In this document: positions 17,626 through 26,090 of the stretch, piece after piece
How positions within the stretch are numbered: position 1 is the first letter of the stretch
How the letters are laid out: every line of letters begins with the position of its first letter
Source of the DNA: Anaerovorax odorimutans
GTDB taxonomy: Bacteria; Bacillota; Clostridia; Peptostreptococcales; Anaerovoracaceae
Reading direction: 5' to 3'
Assembly: GCF_024459955.1 (NCBI RefSeq)
Contig: NZ_JANFXK010000003.1
Span: forward strand, 202,023 to 266,022
Length of the DNA stretch: 64,000 nt
The notes under the pieces: generated by a model
What the model was told of the DNA's origin: nothing
Databases searched by the model: none
Seen by the model: only the letters and a program-made list of their open reading frames with translations
Program-made: the position numbers and the translations under genes

Positions 17626-17685
17626 AAAGTCGGAAAAAAATTTCCATTTCTCCCCTTGGGGTTGTGGAAACTTTTTTCCGACTTT
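17626..17685. promoter_or_regulatory. Long palindrome, candidate activator site and/or flavodoxin terminator
   Basis: Two 21-base arms (17626-17646 and 17665-17685) match at 20 positions around a loop that contains CCCCTTGGGG. The left arm includes TCGGAAAAAAATTTCC, the motif also found upstream of the gabT promoter. The site lies roughly 95-150 bases upstream of the -24 box. Read on the minus strand it could also terminate the flavodoxin transcript, with TTTCTATTT following the stem. Confidence 0.55.
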
Positions 17686-17737
17686 ATCCTGAATTGTTTT
17701 TCTATTCCTGCCGCAATAGATTTATGGTCAATATTCC

Positions 17738-18214
17738 TTATTTTATCTTTTCAGCAAATTTATTGATTGCTTCTGAGGAAGTATGCAGCTTTGTGTTTTC
17801 AGAGCGCTTTCCTTTTTTGGCGACCATTTTCATAATCAGCTTGTCAAATCCTTTTTGATCTTCCAGGGAGATCTCGCCGCCGAAGCTGCCCGTGGCGATG
17901 GCCTTTTTCAGCAGTTCTTCGGGGATGTTCTTTTTCAGATACGCGTCCGCCTGATTTACGAAACAATTGCAAATAAAAAAAGCACATTTCTTTCTCATCA
18001 GCGTTTCTTTATTCTTTGCGATAAAATTCCTGGAGGATTTATGAATCAAACCCATCCGTATGCTTCCGCCCACAATAACACAGTTATATTGGCTCAGATC
18101 CGGCTTTTCCTTCGTCAGATCGCACAAAGTCGCATCATCCACAAGCGCCTTTAAAATTTTGGCGCATTTCGCAGTAGTTCCGGTCTTACTGGCATAAGCA
18201 ATCAGTACGTTCAT
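17738..18214 (-). CDS. Flavodoxin-domain protein
   Basis: The 158-residue protein has the FMN phosphate loop YASKTGTTAKCAKI at residues 7-20 and a flavodoxin core with CVIVGGSIRMGLIH around 46-59. It looks like the flavodoxin/HemG-type group that carries electrons or oxidises small substrates; a haem-pathway role has no support from neighbours here. The C-terminus after GFDKLIMKMVAKK is basic. It is the last gene of a minus-strand run that starts at the P-loop ATPase (24162), 31 bases after the ClC stop. A palindrome 53 bases downstream may end the transcript. Confidence 0.8.
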   Translation of the reverse strand: MNVLIAYASKTGTTAKCAKILKALVDDATLCDLTKEKPDLSQYNCVIVGGSIRMGLIHKSSRNFIAKNKETLMRKKCAFFICNCFVNQADAYLKKNIPEELLKKAIATGSFGGEISLEDQKGFDKLIMKMVAKKGKRSENTKLHTSSEAINKFAEKIK

Positions 18215-18245
18215 AATACCCTCCTTGTTCTTTTGTTGTCTTTTT

Positions 18246-19523
18246 CTACATAGATTCTGTTTTTCCTTTTTTCTTTAATATTCCAAATACTGGCACTACG
18301 CTTCCCGCGTAAGCTGCCGCTGCCATCGGGATAATAATCGTGATTGGAAAGCATAAAAGCAGCACACCGATGACCGTAAGCGGTTTTCTCATAATATAAC
18401 CACACAGTGCAGAAACGCATACCGCCACTGCGAATACCGGTTCTGCTCCTGTAATCATGGCCATTGCGAAGCCCATGCAAACCCCTGAAAAAATAACCGG
18501 GAAAATGTTCCCGCCTCTCCATCCCAGGTTAACGCATAAATTGATCAGGATCAGCTTGACCAGGGCGGTCAGAAACAGTACCGCAAAGCTCTGCTGCTGC
18601 CAGACTTCCATCATTTCACTCATTTCATGCTCCCCTGAGAACATGGTCCAGGGAAACAGCGTGCCCAGCGCTGCCAGAAAGAGACCTGCCAGCATGCAGC
18701 TGATGATTCTGTGTCCGATGATTCGTTCACCCAGCGCAGAAGTAATCCGGTTGCAGAGCATATACAGCATCCCGCACAGAATGCTGATGACCGCGAAAAC
18801 CGGAAACCATTTCCAGTCGGAAAAGGTGATGTCCACATCACGTCCGAATCTGGCAATGCCCATGCCTCCGCCGAAAAGATGGCTCAGACCGCCCATAGCG
18901 CCGAGGGCTCCTATGACCGCCGCCACATAGACCATTGTTTTGGCCTTTTTCATCTCCAGCTTTTCAGCGGGCGCCTTTTGCGGTTCTTCATCCTCCAGAT
19001 CCTTATTTTCAAAGTTGTTGGCAATGCCTACAAAGGGAGAATTGAAAATAACGCCGAGCGTTGCCGCAATACCTGCCTGTGCCAGTTCCTTTACCTCCGC
19101 GCCCTTATATTTCAGTCGGTCGCCGATCCAGCAGCAGAGACCGACGATGATTCCCGTAAGACCGGCTTCCGGTCCCAGACTGCCGCCGAAAATAAGCGGC
19201 AGCAGTGCCGATACCGCCAGTATATGCAGCCGGTTGTACGGATATGTTCCCTTTTGCTTGAGATCCGCCATAACGCCTTCCAGCGTATCGGGAAGGATGC
19301 CGAATTTTGTCTGCCAGAGTCCGATGATAAGTCCGCCCAGCAGACAGGCAATAAAATTGTACACCACAGGATGTCCGAAGCTTTCAGGTATTACATCCCA
19401 TACAAGATGAATCCCCAGATTCATAATCCTGAGCAGCGCCCAGACCACAGCTCCCGCGCAGGCCCCTAAACAAAGGGAAAACAGGGCGAAAACCCCCAGA
19501 CTCCTTTTTGTAATTTTACCCAT
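18246..19523 (-). CDS. ClC-family anion channel or transporter
   Basis: The 425-residue protein has 10 or more hydrophobic helices and the ClC pattern. FGGSLGPEAGLTGI (112-125) corresponds to the GREGP region, and GWRGGNIFPVIFSG in the C-terminal half corresponds to the GGIFAP region. In my alignment the position of the gating glutamate (GREGP) is Leu in GSLGP. This would favour a channel-like or otherwise altered transport mode, but the alignment is by eye. It lacks cytoplasmic CBS domains. It sits 11 bases after the MurE-like gene in the same direction. The transported anion, chloride or fluoride, cannot be told. Confidence 0.82.
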   Translation of the reverse strand: MGKITKRSLGVFALFSLCLGACAGAVVWALLRIMNLGIHLVWDVIPESFGHPVVYNFIACLLGGLIIGLWQTKFGILPDTLEGVMADLKQKGTYPYNRLHILAVSALLPLIFGGSLGPEAGLTGIIVGLCCWIGDRLKYKGAEVKELAQAGIAATLGVIFNSPFVGIANNFENKDLEDEEPQKAPAEKLEMKKAKTMVYVAAVIGALGAMGGLSHLFGGGMGIARFGRDVDITFSDWKWFPVFAVISILCGMLYMLCNRITSALGERIIGHRIISCMLAGLFLAALGTLFPWTMFSGEHEMSEMMEVWQQQSFAVLFLTALVKLILINLCVNLGWRGGNIFPVIFSGVCMGFAMAMITGAEPVFAVAVCVSALCGYIMRKPLTVIGVLLLCFPITIIIPMAAAAYAGSVVPVFGILKKKGKTESM

Positions 19524-19534
19524 GTAATGTACCT

Positions 19535-21049
19535 CTACTTTTCTGCTAAGAAAGTTTCTACATATTCCACATCGGACGGGGTATCAATATATTGCGTTCC
19601 CCTCTTCTGTCTCGTTTCTCTGCCCTTGCCGGTAATCAGGATCACCGTATTGTCATCCGCCGTTTCTATGGCCTGGCGAATGGCGTCCTCCCTGTCCACG
19701 ACGATATTGCACTCGCAATCGTACTCCTTTACATGGCTGGCAATTTCCTCTGAGATCTTCATAACCGGCTCTTCACCTGCGTCCTCCTCAGTGATATAAA
19801 CCTTGTCCGCATATTTGCCGGCAATCTCGCCCAGTTCTTTTCTCCGTCCCAGCGCCTTCTTTCCCGGGCACCCGAAAACGATCGTGATTTTCTTTCCCGG
19901 GTATTCCTTTCTGGTGGAGTTGAAGAGAGACTCAAAGCTCATCTGATTGTGAGCGTAGTCCACGATCACGTCCAGACCGCCGCTCCTGCTGGTATAGATC
20001 TCCATTCTGCCGCTGACGCGGGCCTTTTTCAGACCTGCCTTGATGTATTCCAGGGGAATGTTCAGCCCATAGGAAATGGCAATGGCAGCCAGAGCGTTTT
20101 CCACATTGAACAGGCCGGTCATGCCGATCCTGAATTCTTCATCAAAGCTGTCGCATTTTACTTTGAAAGAAATGCCCCGCTTGCCCGGTTCCACATCATA
20201 ACCGCAAAGGTCGGCTTCCGGCTTCAAACCGAAGGTTATAATCTTTTCTGCTTTTCCTGATGCCGCTTCCATTGCCATCTTAGCATATTCGCTTTCCAGA
20301 TTGATGCAGGCGATCCGGCACTGGCCGAAAAGCACCATTTTGGCGGCTAAATAGTCCTCAAAGCTGGGATGCTCCACATCGCTGATATGATCGGTGCCAA
20401 TGTTCAAAAAACACCCCACGTCAAAGGTGATGCCGTAGGTGCGGTCGTATTTGAGAGCCTGGCTGGAAACCTCCATGGTCAGAAACTCAATTCCGCTCCG
20501 TACCGCGTTATCGTAATGGCGGTGAAGATCCAACGCTTCCGGAGTTGTCAGATGGGACTCTTCATTGATGATGCCGTCATAGTTGTCGATTCCTGAAATT
20601 ACCGCACTGATTGGTTTTTTCTGATCCCGCAGATATTCATCCAGAATGTACTTCATAAAATAAGTAGTGGTCGATTTTCCTTTGGTTCCGGTGATACCGG
20701 TTATGGTCAGTTCTTTCCACACCTGATTGTAAAACAGATCCGCCAGCAGCGCCATCGCCCGGCGCATGTTATTTACAATGATATACGGCGCATCCGGCGC
20801 TTCCTTATCGTACTTCACTTCGCTCACGTAGGCGAAGGCCCCTTCTTCCAAAGCGCTGAGCAGATAATCCACGGTAAAGTGGGCGCCTTTGCAGATGAAC
20901 AGGGTATCGTATTTTATATCCTGTGAATTAAAGGAAACGTAGTTCACTTTCTTTTCCAGCATCTCTTCCGGTATGTGTGTCTCGGCCACCATGCCGTTAT
21001 CCTCCAGCAGCTCAGTATATTCTTTCAGCAAATGCAGCCTGTTTATCAT
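19535..21049 (-). CDS. MurE-like Mur ligase without the DNPR meso-DAP motif
   Basis: The 504-residue enzyme belongs to the Mur ligase family, which adds an amino acid to UDP-MurNAc-dipeptide using ATP. The P-loop GTKGKST is at 121-127, TTPEALDLH and MEVSSQALKYDR follow as in MurE, and the C-terminal domain has VDYAHNQ and FGCPGKKALGRRKEL. In MurE enzymes that add meso-diaminopimelate, DNPR lies in the C-terminal domain; here the matching stretch is EEDAGEEP (421-428). The amino acid added is therefore probably not meso-DAP (L-Lys, ornithine or another is possible). It overlaps the aspartate racemase stop by 4 bases. It may be a second, specialised copy, but no other murE is visible in this window. 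Confidence 0.82.
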   Translation of the reverse strand: MINRLHLLKEYTELLEDNGMVAETHIPEEMLEKKVNYVSFNSQDIKYDTLFICKGAHFTVDYLLSALEEGAFAYVSEVKYDKEAPDAPYIIVNNMRRAMALLADLFYNQVWKELTITGITGTKGKSTTTYFMKYILDEYLRDQKKPISAVISGIDNYDGIINEESHLTTPEALDLHRHYDNAVRSGIEFLTMEVSSQALKYDRTYGITFDVGCFLNIGTDHISDVEHPSFEDYLAAKMVLFGQCRIACINLESEYAKMAMEAASGKAEKIITFGLKPEADLCGYDVEPGKRGISFKVKCDSFDEEFRIGMTGLFNVENALAAIAISYGLNIPLEYIKAGLKKARVSGRMEIYTSRSGGLDVIVDYAHNQMSFESLFNSTRKEYPGKKITIVFGCPGKKALGRRKELGEIAGKYADKVYITEEDAGEEPVMKISEEIASHVKEYDCECNIVVDREDAIRQAIETADDNTVILITGKGRETRQKRGTQYIDTPSDVEYVETFLAEK

Positions 21050-21768
21050 TTATCATTCCTCCTGAGTTTTTTATCGCAGAGCACGATGGCCTCCTTTGCC
21101 ATTGCCTCCATAGCGTCCACAAAATAATCGGATAGTTCATATTGTTCTTTAAAGCAGGAAAGCTCCGTGCAGGCCATGATTACACAATCGCATTCCTGGT
21201 CCCGAAATTCTGTCTCCACGGTCTCAAAGTCATCGTAGTCGATCGGACCGCCGTCTTTTATCCCATCATATATGATTTTCATGACCCTTTTCTGGTTTTC
21301 CGGTGAAGGTATGATGGGAACCAGCCCGCGGGCTTCGCATTCCTTTTGATAGAGCCCCATTTTGACCGTTCCGTCAGTCGCCATGATTCCCACTCTGGCG
21401 CCCTTTCCATGAGTTTCCTCAATCTGCCTTGCCGCGGCCTTTATCATATTGACCAGCGGAAGGCTGGTCTTTTCCTGCAGCTCATCTATGAGCACATGAC
21501 AGGTATTGCACGGTATGGCAATATAATCGGCCCCGCTCTTTTCCAGCGTCTCCGCGTCCTCTGTGAGTCTGGTGAGCAGATCATCCAGCTCATCATCCAT
21601 GATGGCCTGAGTCCGGTCGGGCATGGTGGCATGGTTGAGAATCACCATGTTGATATGCTCCTGATCCCTGTGAGCCTGCGTATTTTCAATCATCATCTTA
21701 TAAAACAGCTGTGTGGCGAGGGGTCCCATTCCCCCGATCACGCCTAATACCTTATTCTTATCTTTCAT
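21046..21768 (-). CDS. Aspartate/glutamate racemase, probably aspartate racemase
   Basis: The 240-residue cofactor-independent racemase has the GVIGGMGPLAT start. It carries the two catalytic cysteines in IPCNTCH (about residue 86) and MACTELSC (about residue 200), which abstract and return the alpha proton from opposite faces. GGMGPLATQLFYKMM with HINMVI resembles aspartate rather than glutamate racemases. It lies between a D-aspartate ligase-like gene (24 bases upstream) and the MurE-like gene, overlapping the latter by 4 bases. Supplying D-Asp for a peptidoglycan branch is the natural inference. Confidence 0.85.
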   Translation of the reverse strand: MKDKNKVLGVIGGMGPLATQLFYKMMIENTQAHRDQEHINMVILNHATMPDRTQAIMDDELDDLLTRLTEDAETLEKSGADYIAIPCNTCHVLIDELQEKTSLPLVNMIKAAARQIEETHGKGARVGIMATDGTVKMGLYQKECEARGLVPIIPSPENQKRVMKIIYDGIKDGGPIDYDDFETVETEFRDQECDCVIMACTELSCFKEQYELSDYFVDAMEAMAKEAIVLCDKKLRRNDK

Positions 21769-21792
21769 CCCATTTCTCCATTTTTTAATTGC

Positions 21793-22998
21793 TTACAGAT
21801 CGTAATATTTTTTAAAGGCGGCATGGTGCCTGTGCATGTTTTTAAACACCCTCAGCCTGCGCACCAGGCTCCGGTCCGGTCCGTAGATCAGCGGATTGGA
21901 AACCTTCCCCTCAGCTATCAGTCTGCGCATCTTCTCCCTGTATTCTTCCGGCCGGATGTAGGTAAAGGCCACCTTTTTCGGAACGACCGTAAACATATGC
22001 TCGTTCTCCACAGCCTTAAATTCCAAAGGCTTATCCAGGATATGATCGTCTACCAAAAGCTTGGCGATATTGGCTCCCGCACCGGTCACATAGTAGTTGC
22101 TTCGACCTTGTCTGGTGTTGATTTCGAACACTTTGTATTTACCATCCCGCTGATCATATTTAATATCAAAGTTTGAAAAGCCCACATATCCGATTTCCTC
22201 CAGCAGCGCCTTGAACTGGCGCATGATTTCTTCATTTTTTTCTGTAATGATAACGGCGTGATTCCCCAGGCCATGAGGCGTGTGCTCTTCCAGAAGAACA
22301 TGTCCCAGACACATCATTTTTACCTTGCCGTGCTTGTCCGAATAATTGGTCAGCACCCGCATATATGTGTCGTCGCCGGGTATGAAATTCTGGATAATCA
22401 CAGAATCGGCATAGCCGGAGCCGTAGATATCGGAAAGTACGGAAAGAGTCTTTTCCCAGGTTTCTTCCTTGTAAACCTTTTTCTGCGTTGGATACGGATG
22501 TCTCCAGTATTCGATTCCATTGGACGGTTTGATGATATACGGTCCTTCAAAGGGCGCTTTTACTTCAAGTCCCATTTCTTTCTTGTGCACATAGGTAGTC
22601 GGGTAATCCACTCCTACCTTTTCGCACATGGCATAAAATTTCTCTTTGTGGATCAGATCGTTCATGAGGTCAATATCAATATACGGAGCGATGACGTTTT
22701 CCGCAAAGTTGTCCTTATTCTGGCTGGCCAGCTGGACATAGCTGTCGCCGCAGCCGATCAAAAGGACGGTCTCATCCTTATGGTCCGCTGCGAACTCGTT
22801 AACCAGCCTGAGGAAAGTCTCCTGTTCATCCGCTTTTTCATTGGCCTTATAATCTATGATCTTGCTGTCCATGCAGGGTCCGGTGGGATATTTTCCGTAA
22901 GCGCTGGAAACGATCCCATATTCCTCGTGGAAAGCCCGGGCTACGCTGCATACATTTATATCTCCGGCAAAAAGTAATGGTACGAATTTTTTATCCAT
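21793..22998 (-). CDS. ATP-grasp ligase resembling D-aspartate ligase of cell-wall cross-bridges
   Basis: The 401-residue protein resembles Enterococcus faecium Aslfm as I remember it: FVPLLFAGDINVCSVARAFH at the N-terminus, IGCGDSYVQL, YIIKPSNGIEYW and QNFIPGDDTYMRVLTNY. CLGHVLLEEHTPHGLGNHAV and the ATP-grasp metal site FEINTRQGRSNYYVTG also match. Aslfm uses ATP to join D-aspartate to the epsilon-amino group of the stem-peptide lysine. With an aspartate racemase next to it the same job is likely here. The gene is 57 bases after the P-loop ATPase stop and 24 bases before the racemase. If the third stem residue is meso-DAP instead, the acceptor amine would differ. Confidence 0.78.
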   Translation of the reverse strand: MDKKFVPLLFAGDINVCSVARAFHEEYGIVSSAYGKYPTGPCMDSKIIDYKANEKADEQETFLRLVNEFAADHKDETVLLIGCGDSYVQLASQNKDNFAENVIAPYIDIDLMNDLIHKEKFYAMCEKVGVDYPTTYVHKKEMGLEVKAPFEGPYIIKPSNGIEYWRHPYPTQKKVYKEETWEKTLSVLSDIYGSGYADSVIIQNFIPGDDTYMRVLTNYSDKHGKVKMMCLGHVLLEEHTPHGLGNHAVIITEKNEEIMRQFKALLEEIGYVGFSNFDIKYDQRDGKYKVFEINTRQGRSNYYVTGAGANIAKLLVDDHILDKPLEFKAVENEHMFTVVPKKVAFTYIRPEEYREKMRRLIAEGKVSNPLIYGPDRSLVRRLRVFKNMHRHHAAFKKYYDL

Positions 22999-23055
22999 CG
23001 TGTTCTCCTCTTTTACTCTGTAGTCTGTTAAAAAGGCGCAAAACCTTACCTTATA

Positions 23056-24162
23056 TTATAATACGTTTTTCTCAATTTTACCAATGATTTCATCCCTGAG
23101 CGCATCTATTTTTTTGAAGTCCATATTTGGTATATAATAGCTCTCCAGACGATCGTGTTCTTTCTTGGCCCTCACGATGCATTTTGTCGCTTCCTTAATC
23201 AGTTCGGACATTCTTCTGCTGCAATCCGCCAGCATTGGTTTCAGTTCTTCCAGTCTGGACCAGCTTATGATGTCATTCATATCGATCAGATGGATTTCCT
23301 CTTCCCTTTCCCACGGTTCCAGATCATGGTATTGATTCAAAGAAAGGAATGCAGTCTTCATCTGCGGAATCAACAGATGCTCCAGCTTTTCCCGCGGCTT
23401 CATCGGACAGTAAAAGGCTTCCACGTCCATACCCCTGTAAATGGCGCTCTCGGCGACGATATTCAAAAGTCTGGCGTTGCTCAGACCTACAGGTCCGGTA
23501 ATCATATACAGCTTATCGTAGCCCTCAATAAGCGACTCCAGGTGATGCTGTACGCCCTCCGGCGTGATGGCGCTGGCAAAGTATTTTTTCATCTGTCCCG
23601 GATTGAGCGCGATCTCTTTATGGGACAGCTCGTCGCCTACGATCCCTGCTGCGATCTTGTACAGCTCCCCGTCTTCGATGGCATCTTCATACGCAGTTGC
23701 CAGTGCGTCCGCAAGGGCACCTGCGGCTTCCAGGTAATTGTACCCATAGCCGAACCAGTGTTTGATCTTATGGTTGCTTTCCATTACGTGGCTCTTGCAT
23801 TTTTTCAGCGCTTCCCCGTTCCAGAATTCTCCCAGATGCACAATGCTGTCCACAGCGCCCGGATTGACCGGATCAACCACATGGGGACTGGTAGCGTCTA
23901 TAATGGCAATTTTTTTCTGTTTCAGCACGATCCCATCCAGAGAAGCGGCATCCGAAGAACACCACATGAAGTCCACGTCTTCACCCTTTTCAATAAAGTG
24001 TTCGCCGATCTTTCTTATGAACGTCGATTTTCCCACTCCAGGACCACCTTTGAGACAGATGATACGGTTGGCCTCCTGCTGTCCAAGTATGTACTGATAG
24101 TAGGAAAAGAAGCCTTCCGGCGTATTTCCGCCCGGATAGATATGTCTGATTTTACCGTTCAA
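23056..24162 (-). CDS. P-loop ATPase of the PRK06851-type conserved family
   Basis: The 368-residue soluble protein contains one good Walker A, CLKGGPGVGKSTFIRK (about 37-52), and a later segment MITGPVGLSNARLLN that looks like a decayed second P-loop (about 215-229). This two-half layout matches a widespread Firmicute family of unknown function, known to me as PRK06851. No kinase substrate motif is recognisable. The start is ATT or a downstream codon; the given ORF start is supported by a GGGGGAAT ribosome site. It heads the operon of D-Asp ligase, racemase and MurE-like genes, so a link to cell-wall precursor handling is suggested but unproven. Confidence 0.7.
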   Translation of the reverse strand: MNGKIRHIYPGGNTPEGFFSYYQYILGQQEANRIICLKGGPGVGKSTFIRKIGEHFIEKGEDVDFMWCSSDAASLDGIVLKQKKIAIIDATSPHVVDPVNPGAVDSIVHLGEFWNGEALKKCKSHVMESNHKIKHWFGYGYNYLEAAGALADALATAYEDAIEDGELYKIAAGIVGDELSHKEIALNPGQMKKYFASAITPEGVQHHLESLIEGYDKLYMITGPVGLSNARLLNIVAESAIYRGMDVEAFYCPMKPREKLEHLLIPQMKTAFLSLNQYHDLEPWEREEEIHLIDMNDIISWSRLEELKPMLADCSRRMSELIKEATKCIVRAKKEHDRLESYYIPNMDFKKIDALRDEIIGKIEKNVL

Positions 24163-24233
24163 TATAAAATTCCCCCTTTTAAGTTTACCTCTCCTATACT
24201 ATGCAAAGGGGGCCCATCCATGTGACAAAAAGA

Positions 24234-24295
24234 AAACGGCAAAGGCTTTTGCGCTGAAAACTTCGTTTCGCAAGGCCCTGCCGTTCTTCTATTTC
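24234..24295 (-). terminator. Intrinsic terminator after the Cys-rich protein gene
   Basis: On the minus strand AACGGCAGGGCCTTGCG pairs imperfectly with CGCAAAAGCCTTTGCCGTT, followed by TTCTTTTTG. It separates the DUF975/Cys-rich unit from the P-loop ATPase operon. Confidence 0.7.
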
Positions 24296-24310
24296 AGAAT
24301 ATCACATCTA

Positions 24311-24592
24311 TCACTCGGTATCTTTTTTCGTCAGCTCCACAATTTTGGAAAAGTTCTTCATTATGTATTCATAGCCGCCGGGGCTGTGGGGAATCGTGCA
24401 GTCGCTGCAGTCCTTAATTCCGTTCTCCGTATAATTAAAGTTTCCCCCGCACTCATCGCCCAGAGCGTAGAGCGGACAGTAACAGAAGAGACAGTTGAAC
24501 TGTTCCGTATCCGCTGCTTTATGGCACGGAAAGAATTCGCAATCCCGATGGCTGAAAAACATATAGTTTTTTTGTTCCTGCTTCTGTTTCAA
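24311..24592 (-). CDS. Cysteine-rich small-domain protein
   Basis: The 93-residue soluble protein has nine cysteines in pairs: CEFFPC, CLFCYC, then CGG and CSDC. They include the FFPCHK and NCLFCYCPLY signature of the cysteine-rich small domain family. It probably binds zinc or an Fe-S centre. Family members often stand beside cobalamin or other metal-handling genes, but no such gene is adjacent here. It starts 15 bases after the DUF975 membrane protein and is followed by a terminator. Function unknown. Confidence 0.7.
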   Translation of the reverse strand: MKQKQEQKNYMFFSHRDCEFFPCHKAADTEQFNCLFCYCPLYALGDECGGNFNYTENGIKDCSDCTIPHSPGGYEYIMKNFSKIVELTKKDTE

Positions 24593-24607
24593 TCCATAGC
24601 CTCCTTA

Positions 24608-25444
24608 TTAATACTGTCCCGGAGTATAGGTATTGATCTTTGCGTCGTTCTGAGCATTGGCCCGCAGATTGCCCCTGAGAATGTCGTAAAACGCCGCCTC
24701 TGTCGCCGTTACGTAGGCCGTTACCCAGCAAATTGCCAGTCCCAGAATCCAATTGATAACAATCATCATGGTCGAGCCTCCTCCGATAAACACGCCGAGG
24801 AATCCGCTGACAACCCCTATACCAAAAGAAGTCAGCAGTATCCAGCCGATAAAGGACAGCTGCAGGCAGAAAAATTTCGCTTTGTTTCCATGCATCAGCC
24901 ACTTACTCTCGTTGATGCATTCCATGACGCCTTTGTCCGGATCGTCGGCCAGAATGAAGAATGCCTGGCTGTAACGGAGCATCGCAATGATTCCCGGAAC
25001 AATGAACAGCAGCGTCCAGAGAAATGTGAACAAGCCGATCATGAACATCAGGCCCAGGGCTTTGAAAAATTGTTCAAACCCGGAAAACACCTGCGCCGCG
25101 TCCGTAGATTTTGCCCGAAAAAGATTGATAAAGAATATCGTCAGACCCAGAGTAAAGGCTCCTGTCACCAGAAACACATATACGCCGGACATAGCGGAAA
25201 TTTTCTGAGCCCCATAGCTGATCCCCTCTACCACGTCCATTCCGTAAGAATTGTTGTAGTAGAGATTATTGTATAGCTCGCCCAGCGTCCTGCCGAACAA
25301 CTGGTCCAGAATCAGTGCCGGAAGTGAAATGCAGACCTGATAGATCAGCACTGCGATAATGGCGATCTTCCACTTCCCTGCCAAAGCGTTCCTCCCAAGC
25401 GCCCGCAGGTTTGAGCTGGGCTCCAATACGATTATATTATTCAT
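24608..25444 (-). CDS. DUF975-family integral membrane protein
   Basis: The 278-residue protein starts with LRALGRNALAGKWKIAI, the typical DUF975 opening. It has six hydrophobic segments, including LMFMIGLFTFLWTLLFIVPG with the IVPGIIAMLRYSQAFFILAD block that marks the family. No catalytic residues are visible. Members are of unknown function, often near envelope or stress genes. It is co-directional with the Cys-rich protein 15 bases downstream. Confidence 0.75.
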   Translation of the reverse strand: MNNIIVLEPSSNLRALGRNALAGKWKIAIIAVLIYQVCISLPALILDQLFGRTLGELYNNLYYNNSYGMDVVEGISYGAQKISAMSGVYVFLVTGAFTLGLTIFFINLFRAKSTDAAQVFSGFEQFFKALGLMFMIGLFTFLWTLLFIVPGIIAMLRYSQAFFILADDPDKGVMECINESKWLMHGNKAKFFCLQLSFIGWILLTSFGIGVVSGFLGVFIGGGSTMMIVINWILGLAICWVTAYVTATEAAFYDILRGNLRANAQNDAKINTYTPGQY

Positions 25445-25566
25445 TTTTTGTTTTTCCTCCTCATTGAATGTCGAAATTAAATGTCAAAGATATCCTTTAC
25501 AATATTACGTTTTAAGTTATCACAGAATATTTGCAGTGTCAAGGCTGACCGCGCAATCTGCTCTTC

Positions 25567-25920
25567 TTATAGTACGAGGACATACAGGATTTTTACTACG
25601 GAAACTACCAAAGCAACAATCGAGCAGACAAGCCCTACCGTGGCCATACCATTGCCGCCGTAAGCGGTCTTTTTCGCTTCCGTTCTGGCCTGGATGCCGA
25701 AGACAATGCCCACCGCGCCCAGAACCGGAGCCGCGAAAACGAACAGCCAAATAAAGAGGATGCTGAGAACCCCCAGCGTAAAAGCAATTACCGCCTTCTC
25801 GCTCATGGCCTGCCTGTAAACAGTCCCTTTGGCCTCTTCTACTTCTTCAATAAGCCGTTCCACTTCTTCATTCTCATTGACAAGATTTACATCTTCATTG
25901 GTTCTTTTTTTGTCTTCCAT
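25567..25920 (-). CDS. Small DUF4190-type membrane protein
   Basis: I chose the ATG at 25920, which has GGGGTGAG five bases upstream, over the longer frame; this gives 117 residues. The first 50 residues are acidic (VNENEEVERLIEEVEEAKG). They are followed by two hydrophobic segments (about 55-80 and 92-115) separated by QARTEAKKTAYGGNGMA. This is the DUF4190 pattern of paired helices around a short polar turn. It is a single gene with no clear partner. Function unknown. Confidence 0.65.
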   Translation of the reverse strand: MEDKKRTNEDVNLVNENEEVERLIEEVEEAKGTVYRQAMSEKAVIAFTLGVLSILFIWLFVFAAPVLGAVGIVFGIQARTEAKKTAYGGNGMATVGLVCSIVALVVSVVKILYVLVL

Positions 25921-26027
25921 GGTCTCACCCCGCTGTTTCACAAGTTGCATTAAGTTTTCTTTTTATTATTATACCATAAATCCATGCAGTCGGGTATGCA
26001 TTCCATATTTCCTGTATTATACAGAAA

Positions 26028-26062
26028 CTGCGGCACCGATGTAAAAATCGGCGCCGCAGCTG
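26028..26062 (-). terminator. Hairpin terminator after 4-hydroxybutyrate dehydrogenase
   Basis: On the minus strand CTGCGGCGCCGAT pairs with ATCGGTGCCGCAG (one mismatch) around TTTTAC, followed by TTTCTG. It lies 29 bases after the dehydrogenase stop. Confidence 0.65.
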
Positions 26063-26090
26063 TATTCCGTTTATTCTTTTATGTTTATTT

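Noticed and set aside
23056..24162. Reading the P-loop protein as a uridine kinase or an ABC ATPase
   Set aside because: There is no kinase substrate lid or ABC signature; only a Walker A and a decayed second loop are visible.
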